DNA from: Phaeodactylibacter luteus
Lineage (GTDB): Bacteria; Bacteroidota; Bacteroidia; Chitinophagales; Saprospiraceae
Length of the DNA stretch: 64,000 nt
Direction: 5' to 3'
Assembly (NCBI RefSeq): GCF_007993045.1
Contig: NZ_VOOR01000018.1
Coordinates: forward strand, 1 to 64,000
In this document: positions 27,401 through 35,194 of the stretch, piece after piece
Numbering within the stretch: the stretch's first letter is position 1
How the letters are laid out: each line of letters opens with the position of its first letter
Made by a program: the position numbers and the translations under genes
Notes under the pieces: model-generated
Seen by the model: only the letters and a program-made list of their open reading frames with translations
Database searches by the model: none
Told to the model about the DNA's origin: nothing

Positions 27401-28609
27401 CCCAATATCGAAATGCCAACTGTACCGGGCACTTCAGTGAGCGGGCTTGAGGGGAATACGGCTTATGCGCTGTTGTGGGCCCTTTCTAATGGCGCTTGCG
27501 AAAACTTCAGTATGGACACGCTTATACTGAGCATAGCGGTCCCTGCCCCGGCTATTGCCGGCATGGATACGCTGATCTGCCCGGGCAGCCTGCTCAACCT
27601 GAATGCCGTTGCACCGGGAGAGGGCGAAGGTGAGTGGTCTCAGACACCCGTGCAGGAAGACTTCAATATTTTTATTGACAACCCTGCCGACCCACAGACC
27701 TCCATATCTGGTGCAGGGCTTCTTCCGGGCAATACTTATGCCTTTCTCTGGACCGTGGTCAGCGAGTGCGGAGTAGACAGCAGCCAAGTGCTCGTCAGCA
27801 TAGCAGATAATGACCCTTTCGCTGGTTTTGACCAAATTGTGTGTGACGACGAGGGCCTGGCCTTGCTAGCTGCCGGTGAGCCTGCATTCGGGAGTACGGG
27901 CCGGTGGTCTTCGCCCGATCCGGGCCTGGTATTTACCAACCGGAACAATACCGATACGGAAGTACTGAACCTGGCTGTAGGCGACAACCTCATCGTATGG
28001 ACCCTGGATCAGGGGCTGTGCGGGCCAGATTCGCGTGATACCTTGGTGATTGATTATCAGACACCCCCCGTTGCACAGGATGACGCGCGTACGATTGCAT
28101 TTGCTATTGAGTCGTTTACCAACGTGCTGCTCAATGATATGGTGCCGGAGGGTGCTACAGTGGAAATTGCGGTAGCCCCGGCCAATGGCACAGCCCGGGT
28201 ACTGGCTGACAATCAGATCGCCTATACGCCTGCCCCTGACTTCGCAGGGACAGATCAGCTCGTTTACAGGGTGTGCCGGGAAGGGTGTGCCTGTGACGAA
28301 GCCGTCCTGCGGCTTACGGTTGGCGAAGGGCTAGTCTGTGAGGCGCCCAATGTCATCACCCCCAACGGGGACGGGGTCAATGATGCCTTCATTATCCCCT
28401 GCCTTTTGGAAGGCAATGAATTCCCGAATAGCCGGTTATCGGTATTCAACCGTTGGGGCGACGAGGTGTACAACTCTCCTGTCCCTTACCCCAACAATTG
28501 GAGCGGGACTTTCAATGGGGAGGACCTCCCGGTAGATACCTATTTTTATATACTCGACTTGGGCGACGGCTCGCAGCCGATGAGCGGTTATCTGCTGATA
28601 CAACGTTAA
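21434..28609 (+). CDS. Giant multidomain surface protein with T9SS type B sorting domain
   Basis: A 2391-residue secreted protein, SprB-like in layout. After a signal peptide (hydrophobic stretch ALLALPALLLWAMPPAAAA) come about 1150 residues of HYR-like immunoglobulin-fold repeats. These have recurring DNC and CGN cysteines and the linker DTxAPxxxxP. Next are Ig/PKD-like repeats with YxWxGPxG and GxYxLxVTxxGC (about 1180-1930), and repeats starting AGMDxxxC (about 1950-2200). A cadherin-like/VCBS-type domain (FTNVLLNDMVPEGATVEI) precedes the type B domain starting at about residue 2300 (NVITPNGDGVNDAFIIP, FNRWGDEVYNS). Type B substrates are secreted by the type IX system and in known cases need a linked PorP/SprF partner, which follows here. 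It is probably an adhesin or gliding-related surface filament. Confidence 0.9.
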   Translation: MTKTAHPLIFLHKCKALLALPALLLWAMPPAAAAEGTASMLSALTVPPNDTIVNGVCDIPAPDTLLLFNPGNPLDSVFLFPPTDSTSSNGLTGVVDPCMQDTLYRTWSGAFADMSLASYTQRIIIRPDMAPPTTNPDGIVLDTTVSCAVADMAFDNWRQSRLTIMRTNVMDCSPTPLNMLITDDMPGSSYIPAPCDTLLVTFSLQDVCGNDTAYLARFITIDTVAPVLANVPAGLQLECDETDGYLANNPSSMVTATDDCTAMPNITFVQDTSYSIPDVNGNLDCRPREFNIRRIWTVADDCGNLSTAIQIIEVRDRTAPTFTVPPAVSISCSDDELDLSITGNVTNAMDNCGDTVLVSFTDQLFPFPGECSYNYQIRRQWRAEDVCGNATATNQVITVRDLEAPAFTVPADTTVNCGLESSLAVTGEPTMVADNCAPLDSLTVEILSETVIAGSCENNFTIERQWRVADVCGNDSIQLQRITVIDTIAPTINTPAGDLVINCMQGMSVEDAYNDWISTNGGALAADLCAVADSLSWSALLSGTGQSAVGMPPINCPANSDTLVNLLVDFVVSDGCGNSSQTTAAFVIIDDTPPAFEACPADVVVGTNFGQCSANFTLEVPFLSEACAASVSNISVSDNAAITSNAAPGQEGSTPVNPVQLTFAVSQPLPINAQGNGLLNLQLTNVDAEGATEYFRVIGEDGTLIGRSGRSGVQCGNADTVLTVPKPLLDLWAVDGVINITLEPNIPPTNPGSFAINDICEPNGSTVNATLSFQAANLDGLRYEYKVNGGSRNVVAPIAPVTVTLPIGPNQITYYATDCAGNVDSCSYQVLVEDQEAPQLACPADIAVPLDTGECSAVVTLPLPASATDNCGLEQPFTQTLPGDTASAWLNFTFDPNLNDYLASSKSYSFSGVAANAVGNVALSLDLRGDFSTAGAFFNILSETGDTLSSTPIGAASCAAPGQFTLSIPAASFNEWAADGEVSFTLEPNTILVPPGMPGDGINPCSPGAVSMDGQPDSLSYAFMSLTYQQVTPFYYAEGATDLPYTQMPLPGLAPEHEFSVGATTVYYVIEDAVGNLDTCSFQVEVLDNEPPVALCNATFVDINPSGLDVDTVSVAQFDAGSYDNCAIDTMFLSPNTFTCDQAETTIMATLTVIDVAGNTSTCTRPIRIEAEKPMPTYTSGICGGDTLYLFANPPAAEGGIVYSYEWRGPNGQLVSTLENPILPNVDQDDAGAYVLSIEGITGCIAEEVVNVDVTGQPLAATVLAAGQQCAEDPIVLNSSVVLNNATYFWYEGQAPNGSLVGTTNEAMIAIPPSNPGSSIIRFFYVVIEANGCLSEPSPAKAVQVTPRPQAFVDFANTTVCEGGAVSLGSPVAGPGISYQWTGPDGFSSALQYPPVISPIGLEDSGPYQLTVTRNGCASNPAASIINVLPKPNRPSLAVEDNQLCEGETLVLRAEPAGAASYTWTAPDLSTITTPVNSLTITDADNGFSGVWTVQSTQFGCDSDMSFGLNVAINTQPVAMVSTNIAPEDPLCERSSLELYSAPNLPGASYMWTGPNGYTSVAQNPVLNQVGPGRTGTYTLRVTTAQGCTDTSSVDVQVVEAIDIIGVSNNATECLYGETDVVLEATVFPIDNGSYSYLWSGPGFNSTNAVATIPDVTGIQNGFTYSLTVFTPEGCPSLPASTTLQVKDAPGRLPSPVATGSSYTFCEGEPLELSTAFIPNATYFWITPAGTINTGPDPVLNVDNLTVNDAGGYQVYIAVNGCSSIPSPVRNVTVNAAPSVEASSNSPVCEGTQLQLFANGSAGATYAWSGPFTSAMQNPAVPSADPLLHSGTYQVVASRNGCESAPASVEVIVNETLPAPALLEANSPICIDAPGATAAVSVPNGSTGTGISYIWYNFGVPVDTTVTPNLLFNDFGSAGSLNIDVEAVLGDCISDPSPTIVIMLDTIPEETAFAGMDTTACQGATISLNAAAPAQSSGRWSLLNTTGNVPNIEMPTVPGTSVSGLEGNTAYALLWALSNGACENFSMDTLILSIAVPAPAIAGMDTLICPGSLLNLNAVAPGEGEGEWSQTPVQEDFNIFIDNPADPQTSISGAGLLPGNTYAFLWTVVSECGVDSSQVLVSIADNDPFAGFDQIVCDDEGLALLAAGEPAFGSTGRWSSPDPGLVFTNRNNTDTEVLNLAVGDNLIVWTLDQGLCGPDSRDTLVIDYQTPPVAQDDARTIAFAIESFTNVLLNDMVPEGATVEIAVAPANGTARVLADNQIAYTPAPDFAGTDQLVYRVCREGCACDEAVLRLTVGEGLVCEAPNVITPNGDGVNDAFIIPCLLEGNEFPNSRLSVFNRWGDEVYNSPVPYPNNWSGTFNGEDLPVDTYFYILDLGDGSQPMSGYLLIQR

Positions 28610-28632
28610 AAACCGGCCATCAATAAATACAG

Positions 28633-28657
28633 CAGCCCGGTGCTAAGTGCCGGGCTG
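28633..28657 (+). other. Intercistronic hairpin between the giant gene and porP
   Basis: CAGCCCGG and CCGGGCTG form a perfect 8-bp stem with a 9-base loop and no T run. It probably partly limits transcription or stabilises the upstream message, giving unequal expression of the two genes. Confidence 0.5.
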
Positions 28658-28674
28658 TAACAACTGCTATCCCT

Positions 28675-29646
28675 ATGAAAAACTACTATCTGCACCTGAT
28701 GCTATTTGGAGCTTTGCTGATGGCTGCTCAAGTGGCCTTCGCCCAACAGGAAGACCATTTTACCCAATTTATGCACTACAAATTGGGCTTCAACCCTGCC
28801 TATGCCGGCTCCACGGGCAATACCCGGATCACTGCCATGGGGCGGCAGCAGTGGATTGGGCTCGAAGGGGCGCCACAAGCACAGCTGCTTACTTTCAATG
28901 CGGCCCCACTGCCCAGCCTTGGGGTAGGGGCCAGCCTGATCCGCAGTTCCGTGGGCATCATCGATCGTTATACGCTGGAGGGCAACTATGCCTACCGCTT
29001 CCGGCTGGGCAATGGCTACTTCGGCATTGGGCTTGCAGCTTCTATCCGCTTGCTCCAGGCCAATTATGACGAGCTGAGGGCCAACCAGCCTATAGAGACA
29101 GACGAAGCCCTGCCCATGGGCATACAGAGCCGTACGGTGCCCAATTTCGGGTTTGGCCTTTACTACAATACCAACAACTTTTACGCAGGGGTGTCTTCAC
29201 CCCGCCTTATCCGGAGCAGTATCGACCTGGCCAATACAGGGGGCACTACCATTTCCAGAGAAGACATTCATATTTATGCCATGACCGGCTTTACGGTTAA
29301 GCTGGTAGACGATGATGTCCTCCTACAGCCCAATGTCCTGATGAAGTATGTGAAAGGCGCTCCTTTTGACGCCGATTTCAACCTCATGTTCACCTTTTTT
29401 GAGAATTACTCCTTGGGCGCTTCTTACCGCTTGGGCGGCAACAAAGCTAATAGTATAGGTGAGTCCGTATCAGGCTTGTTGTCGGCTAAGATTGCAGACC
29501 GGATGATGTTCGGGCTGTCTTATGACTTTACCTTGTCCGACCTTAGGGATTACAACGACGGAAGCGCTGAGCTTTTCCTGCATTACTTTTTTGGGAATAC
29601 CTCCACGGCTTCCAAGTATGACAGCCCTCGTTTTTTTGGGAACTGA
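28675..29646 (+). CDS. PorP/SprF family type IX secretion membrane protein
   Basis: A 323-residue outer-membrane beta-barrel of the PorP/SprF family. A signal peptide ends VAFA|Q. The N-terminal family motif is DHFTQFMHYKLGFNPAYAGS, followed by RQQWIGLEGAPQAQ. The C-terminus FGLSYDFTLSDLRDYNDGSA and LFLHYFFG is typical. In Flavobacterium, SprF is needed for surface display of the adjacent type B protein SprB. By analogy this protein probably serves the 2391-residue protein just upstream, 65 bases away. Confidence 0.93.
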   Translation: MKNYYLHLMLFGALLMAAQVAFAQQEDHFTQFMHYKLGFNPAYAGSTGNTRITAMGRQQWIGLEGAPQAQLLTFNAAPLPSLGVGASLIRSSVGIIDRYTLEGNYAYRFRLGNGYFGIGLAASIRLLQANYDELRANQPIETDEALPMGIQSRTVPNFGFGLYYNTNNFYAGVSSPRLIRSSIDLANTGGTTISREDIHIYAMTGFTVKLVDDDVLLQPNVLMKYVKGAPFDADFNLMFTFFENYSLGASYRLGGNKANSIGESVSGLLSAKIADRMMFGLSYDFTLSDLRDYNDGSAELFLHYFFGNTSTASKYDSPRFFGN

Positions 29647-29701
29647 TGCCAAAAGCAGCACAGCCCTTACAGAAGGCAGCCTAGGGATATGCAGGGCGCA
29701 A

Positions 29702-29913
29702 CAGATTGTCGTCTTTTTGGCCTGCCTTTGCCATAAGGAGGGGCCTGCACCTGCCATCGGGCAGGTGCCGCTATGCTACGGGGCTCGCTATCCGCTCGGC
29801 CCCTCGCCCTACAGGCGTCGGGTCTGGCCTTTGGCCACCCCTTCGCAGCGCTAGGCCAATGCCAGGCTAAAGCCCGAAAAGCGTGAACGCCTGTGACAAT
29901 TTTGGTTTACGAC
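29702..29913 (-). repeat. Dispersed GC-rich intergenic repeat, copy D
   Basis: Full-length copy in minus orientation with the long middle variant. The hairpin GCACCTGCC/GGCAGGTGC is a perfect 9-bp stem at 29747-29768. It occupies most of the 390-base gap between porP and the OmpA-family gene. Confidence 0.93.
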
Positions 29914-30036
29914 CATATGCCAGAGCTGCCTTTTGTGTAGGCAGGCTCCACATTTTTGTTGAATTATCTTTAATTTGGCATACGAGTGCAAGGTAAGCAA
30001 GCCTGAGGCATTCCATTAATCAGCAGACGACCACAT

Positions 30037-32079
30037 ATGAGATTACTATACCTCTTGGCAGGCCTGTGCTTATCTATGAGTTTGATGGGGCAGCGAGGGC
30101 GGCGGGCAGAGCTCCGGGCGGCGGAGTCCCTCAATGCCTCTGTTGAGGTCATGAATGCACAACGGCTCAACTCCAAGACTTCTGAGTTTGCGCCAGCTTA
30201 CTATGGAAGAGGCTTGGTCTTTGTTTCGGCAAGGCATATGGCAGGGCCCAAAGACCCGGCTACGAAGCTCCCTTTCTACGACCTCTACTATTCAGCATTC
30301 GACGCCAACGGCAACCCGCTCCGGCCGGTCAACTTTTCGCTCAACCTCAACTCCGACACTCACGAAGGGCCAGTAGCTTTTGACAACAATACCAATAAGA
30401 TATACTTTACCCGCAGCAATATTGACCACACCACCGGCAAAGCCGAGGATGGGGGGCGGGTGAGGCTCAAAATTTATGAGGCTACCTTCGGTGGGCTTGA
30501 CTGGGAAGACATCCGAGAGCTCCCGTTTAATGGAGACGACTACTCCACCCTACACCCGGCCTTGTCTAGCGATGGGCGGCTGCTCTTTTTTGCTTCCGAC
30601 CGGGAAGGCGGCAATGGCGGTTTTGATATTTACCTCTCTATACGGGATGGCAATGGCTGGTCGGAGCCCTACAACCTCGGCAACAAGGTCAATTCAAGTG
30701 ATGATGAGCTATTCCCTTTCTACCACGACAGCGGTACCCTCTTCTTTGCCTCCAACCGCAAAAATGGTTATGGGGGGGCTGATATCTTCATGATGGAGCG
30801 CAACGAAGAGAACGGCTGGAAGGACCCCGTCAATATCGGCAAGCCATTCAACAGCGCGGACAACGATTTTGGGCTCATCCTCAACCCGGAGGGCAATGCG
30901 GGCTTCTTTACCTCCAACCGGCCTGGGGGGAAAGGCGATGACGATATCTACGCTTTTTTTGCCCCTGACGGCATTCAGGGGATCACTTTCCCGGATCTGC
31001 TCACCACTACTTTTGAAGTGTACAATATCAACAGCAGAGCCCCGATCTCTAATGCGGCCATTCAGATTTATGAGCTGGCAACCGGGGCGGACGGCCAAGA
31101 GGAGCTCCTGCCGCTCCAATGGCAGCTGGAAGCCCCTGACACAGAGGACGATGAGCCCGCAGTGGCCCAGGGCTCAGGCAGTGCCCTTTCAGCGCCTAAC
31201 GAACTGACCAACCGGGAGGGAAAGGCCTACATATTGCTCGATGTCAATAAGTCCTACCGCATTTCCATCTCCCGAAGGGGGTACCGGACGATTGAACAGG
31301 ATTACCGCCCCCGGGAGAATACTTACAACCGGCCTGTTGAAATCCCAATGGACCGCAACGACTGTATGACAGTGGATGGCTTTGTAACGTACAACAACGG
31401 CAACCGGCCTGCAGGAGGGGCGACTATCCTCATTACCAACCGGCAGACCAACCGCATGAAGACCCTCAGCTCGGATATGAGCGGCAAGTTTACCGACTGC
31501 CTGGAAAACGGATATGACTATCACATCTTGGCTGAGCAGGTTGGGTACTTGCCGTATGAAACGGAAATCAGCACCAAGAACAACCGCAGCAGCTACTCCA
31601 AGGGGGTTATCCTCAAGTTGGCAGCTGCTCCAGAAGGGCAGGATGGCAATCAGGCCCGCTCCTCTACCCCTGCAACTACTGGAAACGAGCAGCCCTTGTT
31701 CCCGCTGCCGATACGCCCAGGGCAGGAAGCTGTGCTCAGCGGCCTGGCCTTCAGCTACGGCTCCGCTATAATCGACTTGGAAAGCACAGCCGCTTTGGAG
31801 CAGCTGGCCCGCCTTATGCTGCAATACCCCAAAATGGAGGTCGATATCACTGTACATACCGACTGCCAGGGCACACGAGATTACAACCTCCGCCTTTCAC
31901 AGGAAAGGGGGCTGGCCATTCAGGCCTACCTGGCAGGCAAAGGGGTGGCTGAAGGCCGGGTCAAAACCATTGGGAAAGGGGAAAGCCAGCGGCTCATCGA
32001 TTGCCCTTGCGAATCTTGTAGCGCAGAGGAGCAACGCCAAAACCGCCGGGTGGAAGTGTTCATTACCCGGGCCAATTAG
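30037..32079 (+). CDS. OmpA-family protein with PD40 repeats
   Basis: A 680-residue periplasmic or outer-membrane-associated protein. A signal peptide ends SLMG|Q. WD40-like PD40 repeats follow at about 50-330 (PALSSDGRLLFFASDREGGN, TLFFASNRKNGYGGADIFMM, FGLILNPEGNAGFFTSNRPG). A carboxypeptidase-regulatory-like domain comes next (about 445-530), then a C-terminal OmpA domain (about 570-680) with VDITVHTDCQGTRDYNLRLS and RQNRRVEVFI, which carry the peptidoglycan-binding Asp and Arg. Proteins of this layout are often encoded beside PorP and type B substrates. It probably anchors the secretion or gliding machinery to the cell wall. Confidence 0.92.
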   Translation: MRLLYLLAGLCLSMSLMGQRGRRAELRAAESLNASVEVMNAQRLNSKTSEFAPAYYGRGLVFVSARHMAGPKDPATKLPFYDLYYSAFDANGNPLRPVNFSLNLNSDTHEGPVAFDNNTNKIYFTRSNIDHTTGKAEDGGRVRLKIYEATFGGLDWEDIRELPFNGDDYSTLHPALSSDGRLLFFASDREGGNGGFDIYLSIRDGNGWSEPYNLGNKVNSSDDELFPFYHDSGTLFFASNRKNGYGGADIFMMERNEENGWKDPVNIGKPFNSADNDFGLILNPEGNAGFFTSNRPGGKGDDDIYAFFAPDGIQGITFPDLLTTTFEVYNINSRAPISNAAIQIYELATGADGQEELLPLQWQLEAPDTEDDEPAVAQGSGSALSAPNELTNREGKAYILLDVNKSYRISISRRGYRTIEQDYRPRENTYNRPVEIPMDRNDCMTVDGFVTYNNGNRPAGGATILITNRQTNRMKTLSSDMSGKFTDCLENGYDYHILAEQVGYLPYETEISTKNNRSSYSKGVILKLAAAPEGQDGNQARSSTPATTGNEQPLFPLPIRPGQEAVLSGLAFSYGSAIIDLESTAALEQLARLMLQYPKMEVDITVHTDCQGTRDYNLRLSQERGLAIQAYLAGKGVAEGRVKTIGKGESQRLIDCPCESCSAEEQRQNRRVEVFITRAN

Positions 32080-32082
32080 AGG

Positions 32083-32165
32083 GTGTTGGGACTTTAGTAA
32101 TCGGTCTATCCCGCTAGACAGCGGGACACTTTTTCGCTTATACTTCGCCCCGAAAGTCCCAACAC
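32083..32165. repeat. Short element with perfect 13-bp inverted ends
   Basis: GTGTTGGGACTTT at 32083-32095 is repeated in inverse as AAAGTCCCAACAC at 32153-32165. A second, nested hairpin lies inside. It fills the gap between two convergent genes. Confidence 0.65.
32109..32134 (+). terminator. Terminator of the OmpA-family gene
   Basis: TCCCGCT and AGCGGGA form a perfect 7-bp stem with loop AGAC, followed after four bases by TTTTT. It lies 30 bases after the stop codon. Confidence 0.6.
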
Positions 32166-32169
32166 GCTC

Positions 32170-33765
32170 TTAGTGGACGACCAAGGGCAGCACCCGCTGC
32201 GATTGGCCTGCGCTCAGGTGCAAGAGGTAAGCCCCAGCAGGAAGCTGAGCGGTGTCTATCCATTCTTCATACTGGCCAGGCAGCTGTAGCCCCAAACCTT
32301 TCTGACGGATGATCTGGCCATTCATATCTGCTATCGTCACGTTTACCTGCAAAGGGCTCGATAGCCGATAAGACAGCGCCACCTGTCCTGAAGCAGGATT
32401 GGGAGACAGGCTCAGTTCAGCAATCCCTGAGGGCTGGTTGACTTCCTCTGCTGCGGATACGCTTTCAGCCTTTAGGTATACGCTGAACAAAGTGCCGGAG
32501 GGCGCACTCTGAGTGCCATTGTTTACAAAAAATATGTTTTCGCTGCTGCTCTCAATGCCACCGACCAGGTAGCCGATGAAGAGGCTGTCGCCCGCAGCAG
32601 GGTAGCTCATTTGCTGTACCTCGGGCCAGCCGCTATAGCCATTGCCTACCGGTATAAACTCTGAACCAGCTCCAAGCAGTGCAGGCAGCTCTCCCACTTT
32701 ATACTCCGACATGGTGCCGTCGCTGTAGCGGGTAACTGCACCTATGGTAGGGACAAAAGGCACCTGATCATCTTGCCGCAAATCGCCTTCCGGGGTGAAA
32801 TAATATTGGCTCATGCCCCCAAAAAACAAGGTGTGCATTTCGCCTGTTGCCGGGTCGTATAATGGGGCAGTGCCACAGTGGTAATGATTTAGGAACTGCT
32901 CAAAATCATTGTTGACAGTATAGCCTTCCGCTGTGATGTCTACGCTGTTCAGGAAAGGCAGGTCAGCAGCATGCTGGAAAACACCAGAAAAAGCGGTGAA
33001 GCCATGTATGCCCCCGGGGAAGACCTGCGGCACTAGGTTGTAGTCCCGGCGGTGGAGGTTCATCTCGTCCGTCCAAGCTTCATAAAACCCGATGGCAGGG
33101 GAGCCCTCCATGTCCAGGGTGAAGCGGCGCACTTGATTGGTATACTCCTGTACAAAGGAAGGCCCGTTGTGAGGGTTGTACCTTCCGGTAAATTTATGCC
33201 CGCCCACCAGGTAAAAGGTATCCTGCAGGTGGTGGAGGTAACCACCGGTGACCGCCATCCGGGCATCAGGGGCAAACTCAAATGCAGCGGCCAAATCACC
33301 GTCATTGATCACGGCATTGATGAGGGTTGGCACATCGGCTACCGTCAGGAGGGCGTGCGTAATATGGTCCCCTACGCTTTCGCTGTACCCATAGCCGCCA
33401 GTAATGACAAGCTGCTCGCCAGACTGATGAAACTGCATATTGGTCGACTGCAGCTGCTCCTGCAGCGCTTCAGGAAGGCCGGAAAGGGCTGTGCTCCAAT
33501 ACGCTCCAGACGCTGGCTGTAAGACGTGGATTGTGGCGTTATTGCCTGCTGCCGCAAAAGAAGCAAAAGGCTGCCGCTGATGCAGCCCATCTTTGCGGCC
33601 GCCCAATAGCACTATGTAGCCGTTGTGTGTAGCAGAGACAAAGGATTGTACCCCCTCGAAGCCGGGGATGGAAAAAGGGCTTACGCCAACTGAGAAAGCA
33701 GGCTGTGCCTGAGCTAGCAAGGGGAATGCCAAGGCAAACAAGAGCGCGAATAAGCTTCTGAACAT
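32170..33765 (-). CDS. Kelch-like secreted protein with T9SS type A sorting domain
   Basis: A 531-residue secreted protein. A signal peptide (MFRSLFALLFALAFPLLAQA|Q) is followed by five or so kelch-like blades, marked by IVLLGGRKDG, LVITGGYGYSE, FYLVGGHKFTGRY, LFFGGMSQYY and GYLVGGIESS, so a beta-propeller is likely. The last 80 residues are a type A sorting domain (LSLSPNPASGQVALSYRL, MNGQIIRQKG, LPAGAYLLHLSAG). The ligand is unknown. The true start is 33765. The frame stays open another 103 codons upstream only because it runs through repeat copy E, and that extension should not be annotated. Confidence 0.88.
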   Translation of the reverse strand: MFRSLFALLFALAFPLLAQAQPAFSVGVSPFSIPGFEGVQSFVSATHNGYIVLLGGRKDGLHQRQPFASFAAAGNNATIHVLQPASGAYWSTALSGLPEALQEQLQSTNMQFHQSGEQLVITGGYGYSESVGDHITHALLTVADVPTLINAVINDGDLAAAFEFAPDARMAVTGGYLHHLQDTFYLVGGHKFTGRYNPHNGPSFVQEYTNQVRRFTLDMEGSPAIGFYEAWTDEMNLHRRDYNLVPQVFPGGIHGFTAFSGVFQHAADLPFLNSVDITAEGYTVNNDFEQFLNHYHCGTAPLYDPATGEMHTLFFGGMSQYYFTPEGDLRQDDQVPFVPTIGAVTRYSDGTMSEYKVGELPALLGAGSEFIPVGNGYSGWPEVQQMSYPAAGDSLFIGYLVGGIESSSENIFFVNNGTQSAPSGTLFSVYLKAESVSAAEEVNQPSGIAELSLSPNPASGQVALSYRLSSPLQVNVTIADMNGQIIRQKGLGLQLPGQYEEWIDTAQLPAGAYLLHLSAGQSQRVLPLVVH

Positions 33766-33830
33766 GGTTCTCGTTTTTTCAGTGCGCACCCCAATGAGGT
33801 GTGCTGTATTAACAGATGGAAGGGTAAAAT

Positions 33831-34047
33831 GGGCGTAAACTAAAATGCCGCAGGTGTTTATGTTTCCGGGCTTTATAGCCTGGCATTGGCCTAGCGCTGC
33901 GCAGGGGTGGCCAAAGGCCAGGCCCGACGCCTGTAGGGCGAGGGGCCGAGCGGACAGCGAGCCCCGTAGCATAGCGGCACCTGCCCTTTGGCAGGGGCAG
34001 GCCCCCTCCTTGCGGCAGGGGCAGGCCCTAAAAAAATGGCAATCTGG
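33831..34047 (+). repeat. Dispersed GC-rich intergenic repeat, copy E
   Basis: Longest copy, from GGGCGTAAACTAAAATGCCG to CAATCTGG, with the long middle variant and the hairpin with one A-G mismatch. It lies in the gap between the divergent kelch-like and hydrolase genes. I use it as the reference for the family. Confidence 0.94.
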
Positions 34048-34144
34048 CCTACGCCCGGTAAACCTAGCACACATTTCCGCTTTCTAGCGTGACCAAAGTC
34101 ATATAAGCACTAGTTTTTAACTTACCTTTAACGGAAAAAGCGAG

Positions 34145-35143
34145 GTGAAGAAAGCACAGTTATCTCTGGCAGTGGTTGTTGTGGGCCTGATGGTGGGGTA
34201 CCTGCTTGGCCCCAAGCCAGCACCCCCTGTACTGCAAGTCAGGCTCCCTGAGCTAGACAGCAGCTTGCAGGCATTAGCAGACAGCATTGCGCGGGCAGAA
34301 AGCGAGGTTCTTGATCTCAAGCCTGACAATGAAGCCCGCATTATCTGGGCCGATAGCATGCACCGGCCCACGCCATGGTCGGTAGTCTACCTTCCTGGGT
34401 TCACAGCCACTTATATGGAGGGCGAGCCTACCCACCGGGAGTTTGCACAGCGGTACGGGTGCAACTTGTACGTCGCTCGTTGGCCCGGCCACGGGCTTGA
34501 TGTCCCTGACAAACTGCTCCACTATCACCCGGATTCTGTTTTGGCTACAGCCGCCCACGCGATTGCCGTGGGGAAACGCTTGGGCGAAAAAGTATTGGTC
34601 ATGAGCACTTCCACTGGGGGCACCCTATCCCTTTTTCTGGCCGCCCACGCTCCTGAGGCGGTAGACGCGCTCATTGCATTCTCCCCCAACATCGCGATCA
34701 AGTCGGGCAGTGCCAGCTTGCTGACCAAGCCCTGGGGGCTACAGATTGCCCGGCAAATGATGGGCAGCAAAAACCGGTCTTTTGAAGCTGACGAGGAGTT
34801 CAAAAAATACTGGTACAACAGCTACCGGCTGGAAGGGCTTGTGCAGCTGCAGAACCTGGTAGAACATACCATGTTGCCTGAGACCTTCGCTGGGGTCCGG
34901 CAGCCGCTATTCTTGGGGTACTATTACAAAAACGAGGAGGAACAGGATGAGGTCGTATCTGTGCCTGCTATGTTGCAGATGTATGAGCAGATCAGCACCC
35001 CCGGCCCTCTTAAGCGGAAGGCCGCCTTTGCCAACGTTGCCAATCACGCATTAGCCTCCTACGTTGGTTCAGCCGATTTGCCAGCCGTTCAAAATGCGAT
35101 CAACGACTTTGCAGAGGGCGTGCTAGGGTGGGCGCCTCAGTAG
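34145..35143 (+). CDS. Alpha/beta hydrolase with N-terminal membrane anchor
   Basis: A 332-residue alpha/beta-fold hydrolase. The N-terminus (LSLAVVVVGLMVGYLLG) is a single hydrophobic segment, either a membrane anchor or an uncleaved signal. The oxyanion region is VVYLPGFTATYMEGEPTH, the nucleophile elbow is VMSTSTGGTLS (Ser in SxSxGG, with Ser in place of the usual first Gly), and the catalytic His is likely in NVANHALASY. The substrate is unknown. The start codon is GTG with a GAG a few bases upstream. It lies 51 bases before kynU and may be cotranscribed with it. Confidence 0.85.
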   Translation: MKKAQLSLAVVVVGLMVGYLLGPKPAPPVLQVRLPELDSSLQALADSIARAESEVLDLKPDNEARIIWADSMHRPTPWSVVYLPGFTATYMEGEPTHREFAQRYGCNLYVARWPGHGLDVPDKLLHYHPDSVLATAAHAIAVGKRLGEKVLVMSTSTGGTLSLFLAAHAPEAVDALIAFSPNIAIKSGSASLLTKPWGLQIARQMMGSKNRSFEADEEFKKYWYNSYRLEGLVQLQNLVEHTMLPETFAGVRQPLFLGYYYKNEEEQDEVVSVPAMLQMYEQISTPGPLKRKAAFANVANHALASYVGSADLPAVQNAINDFAEGVLGWAPQ

Positions 35144-35194
35144 CGGGCTGTAGCCCACTACTCTACGGTTGTTTTTTTATCTTTACAAGAAAAA

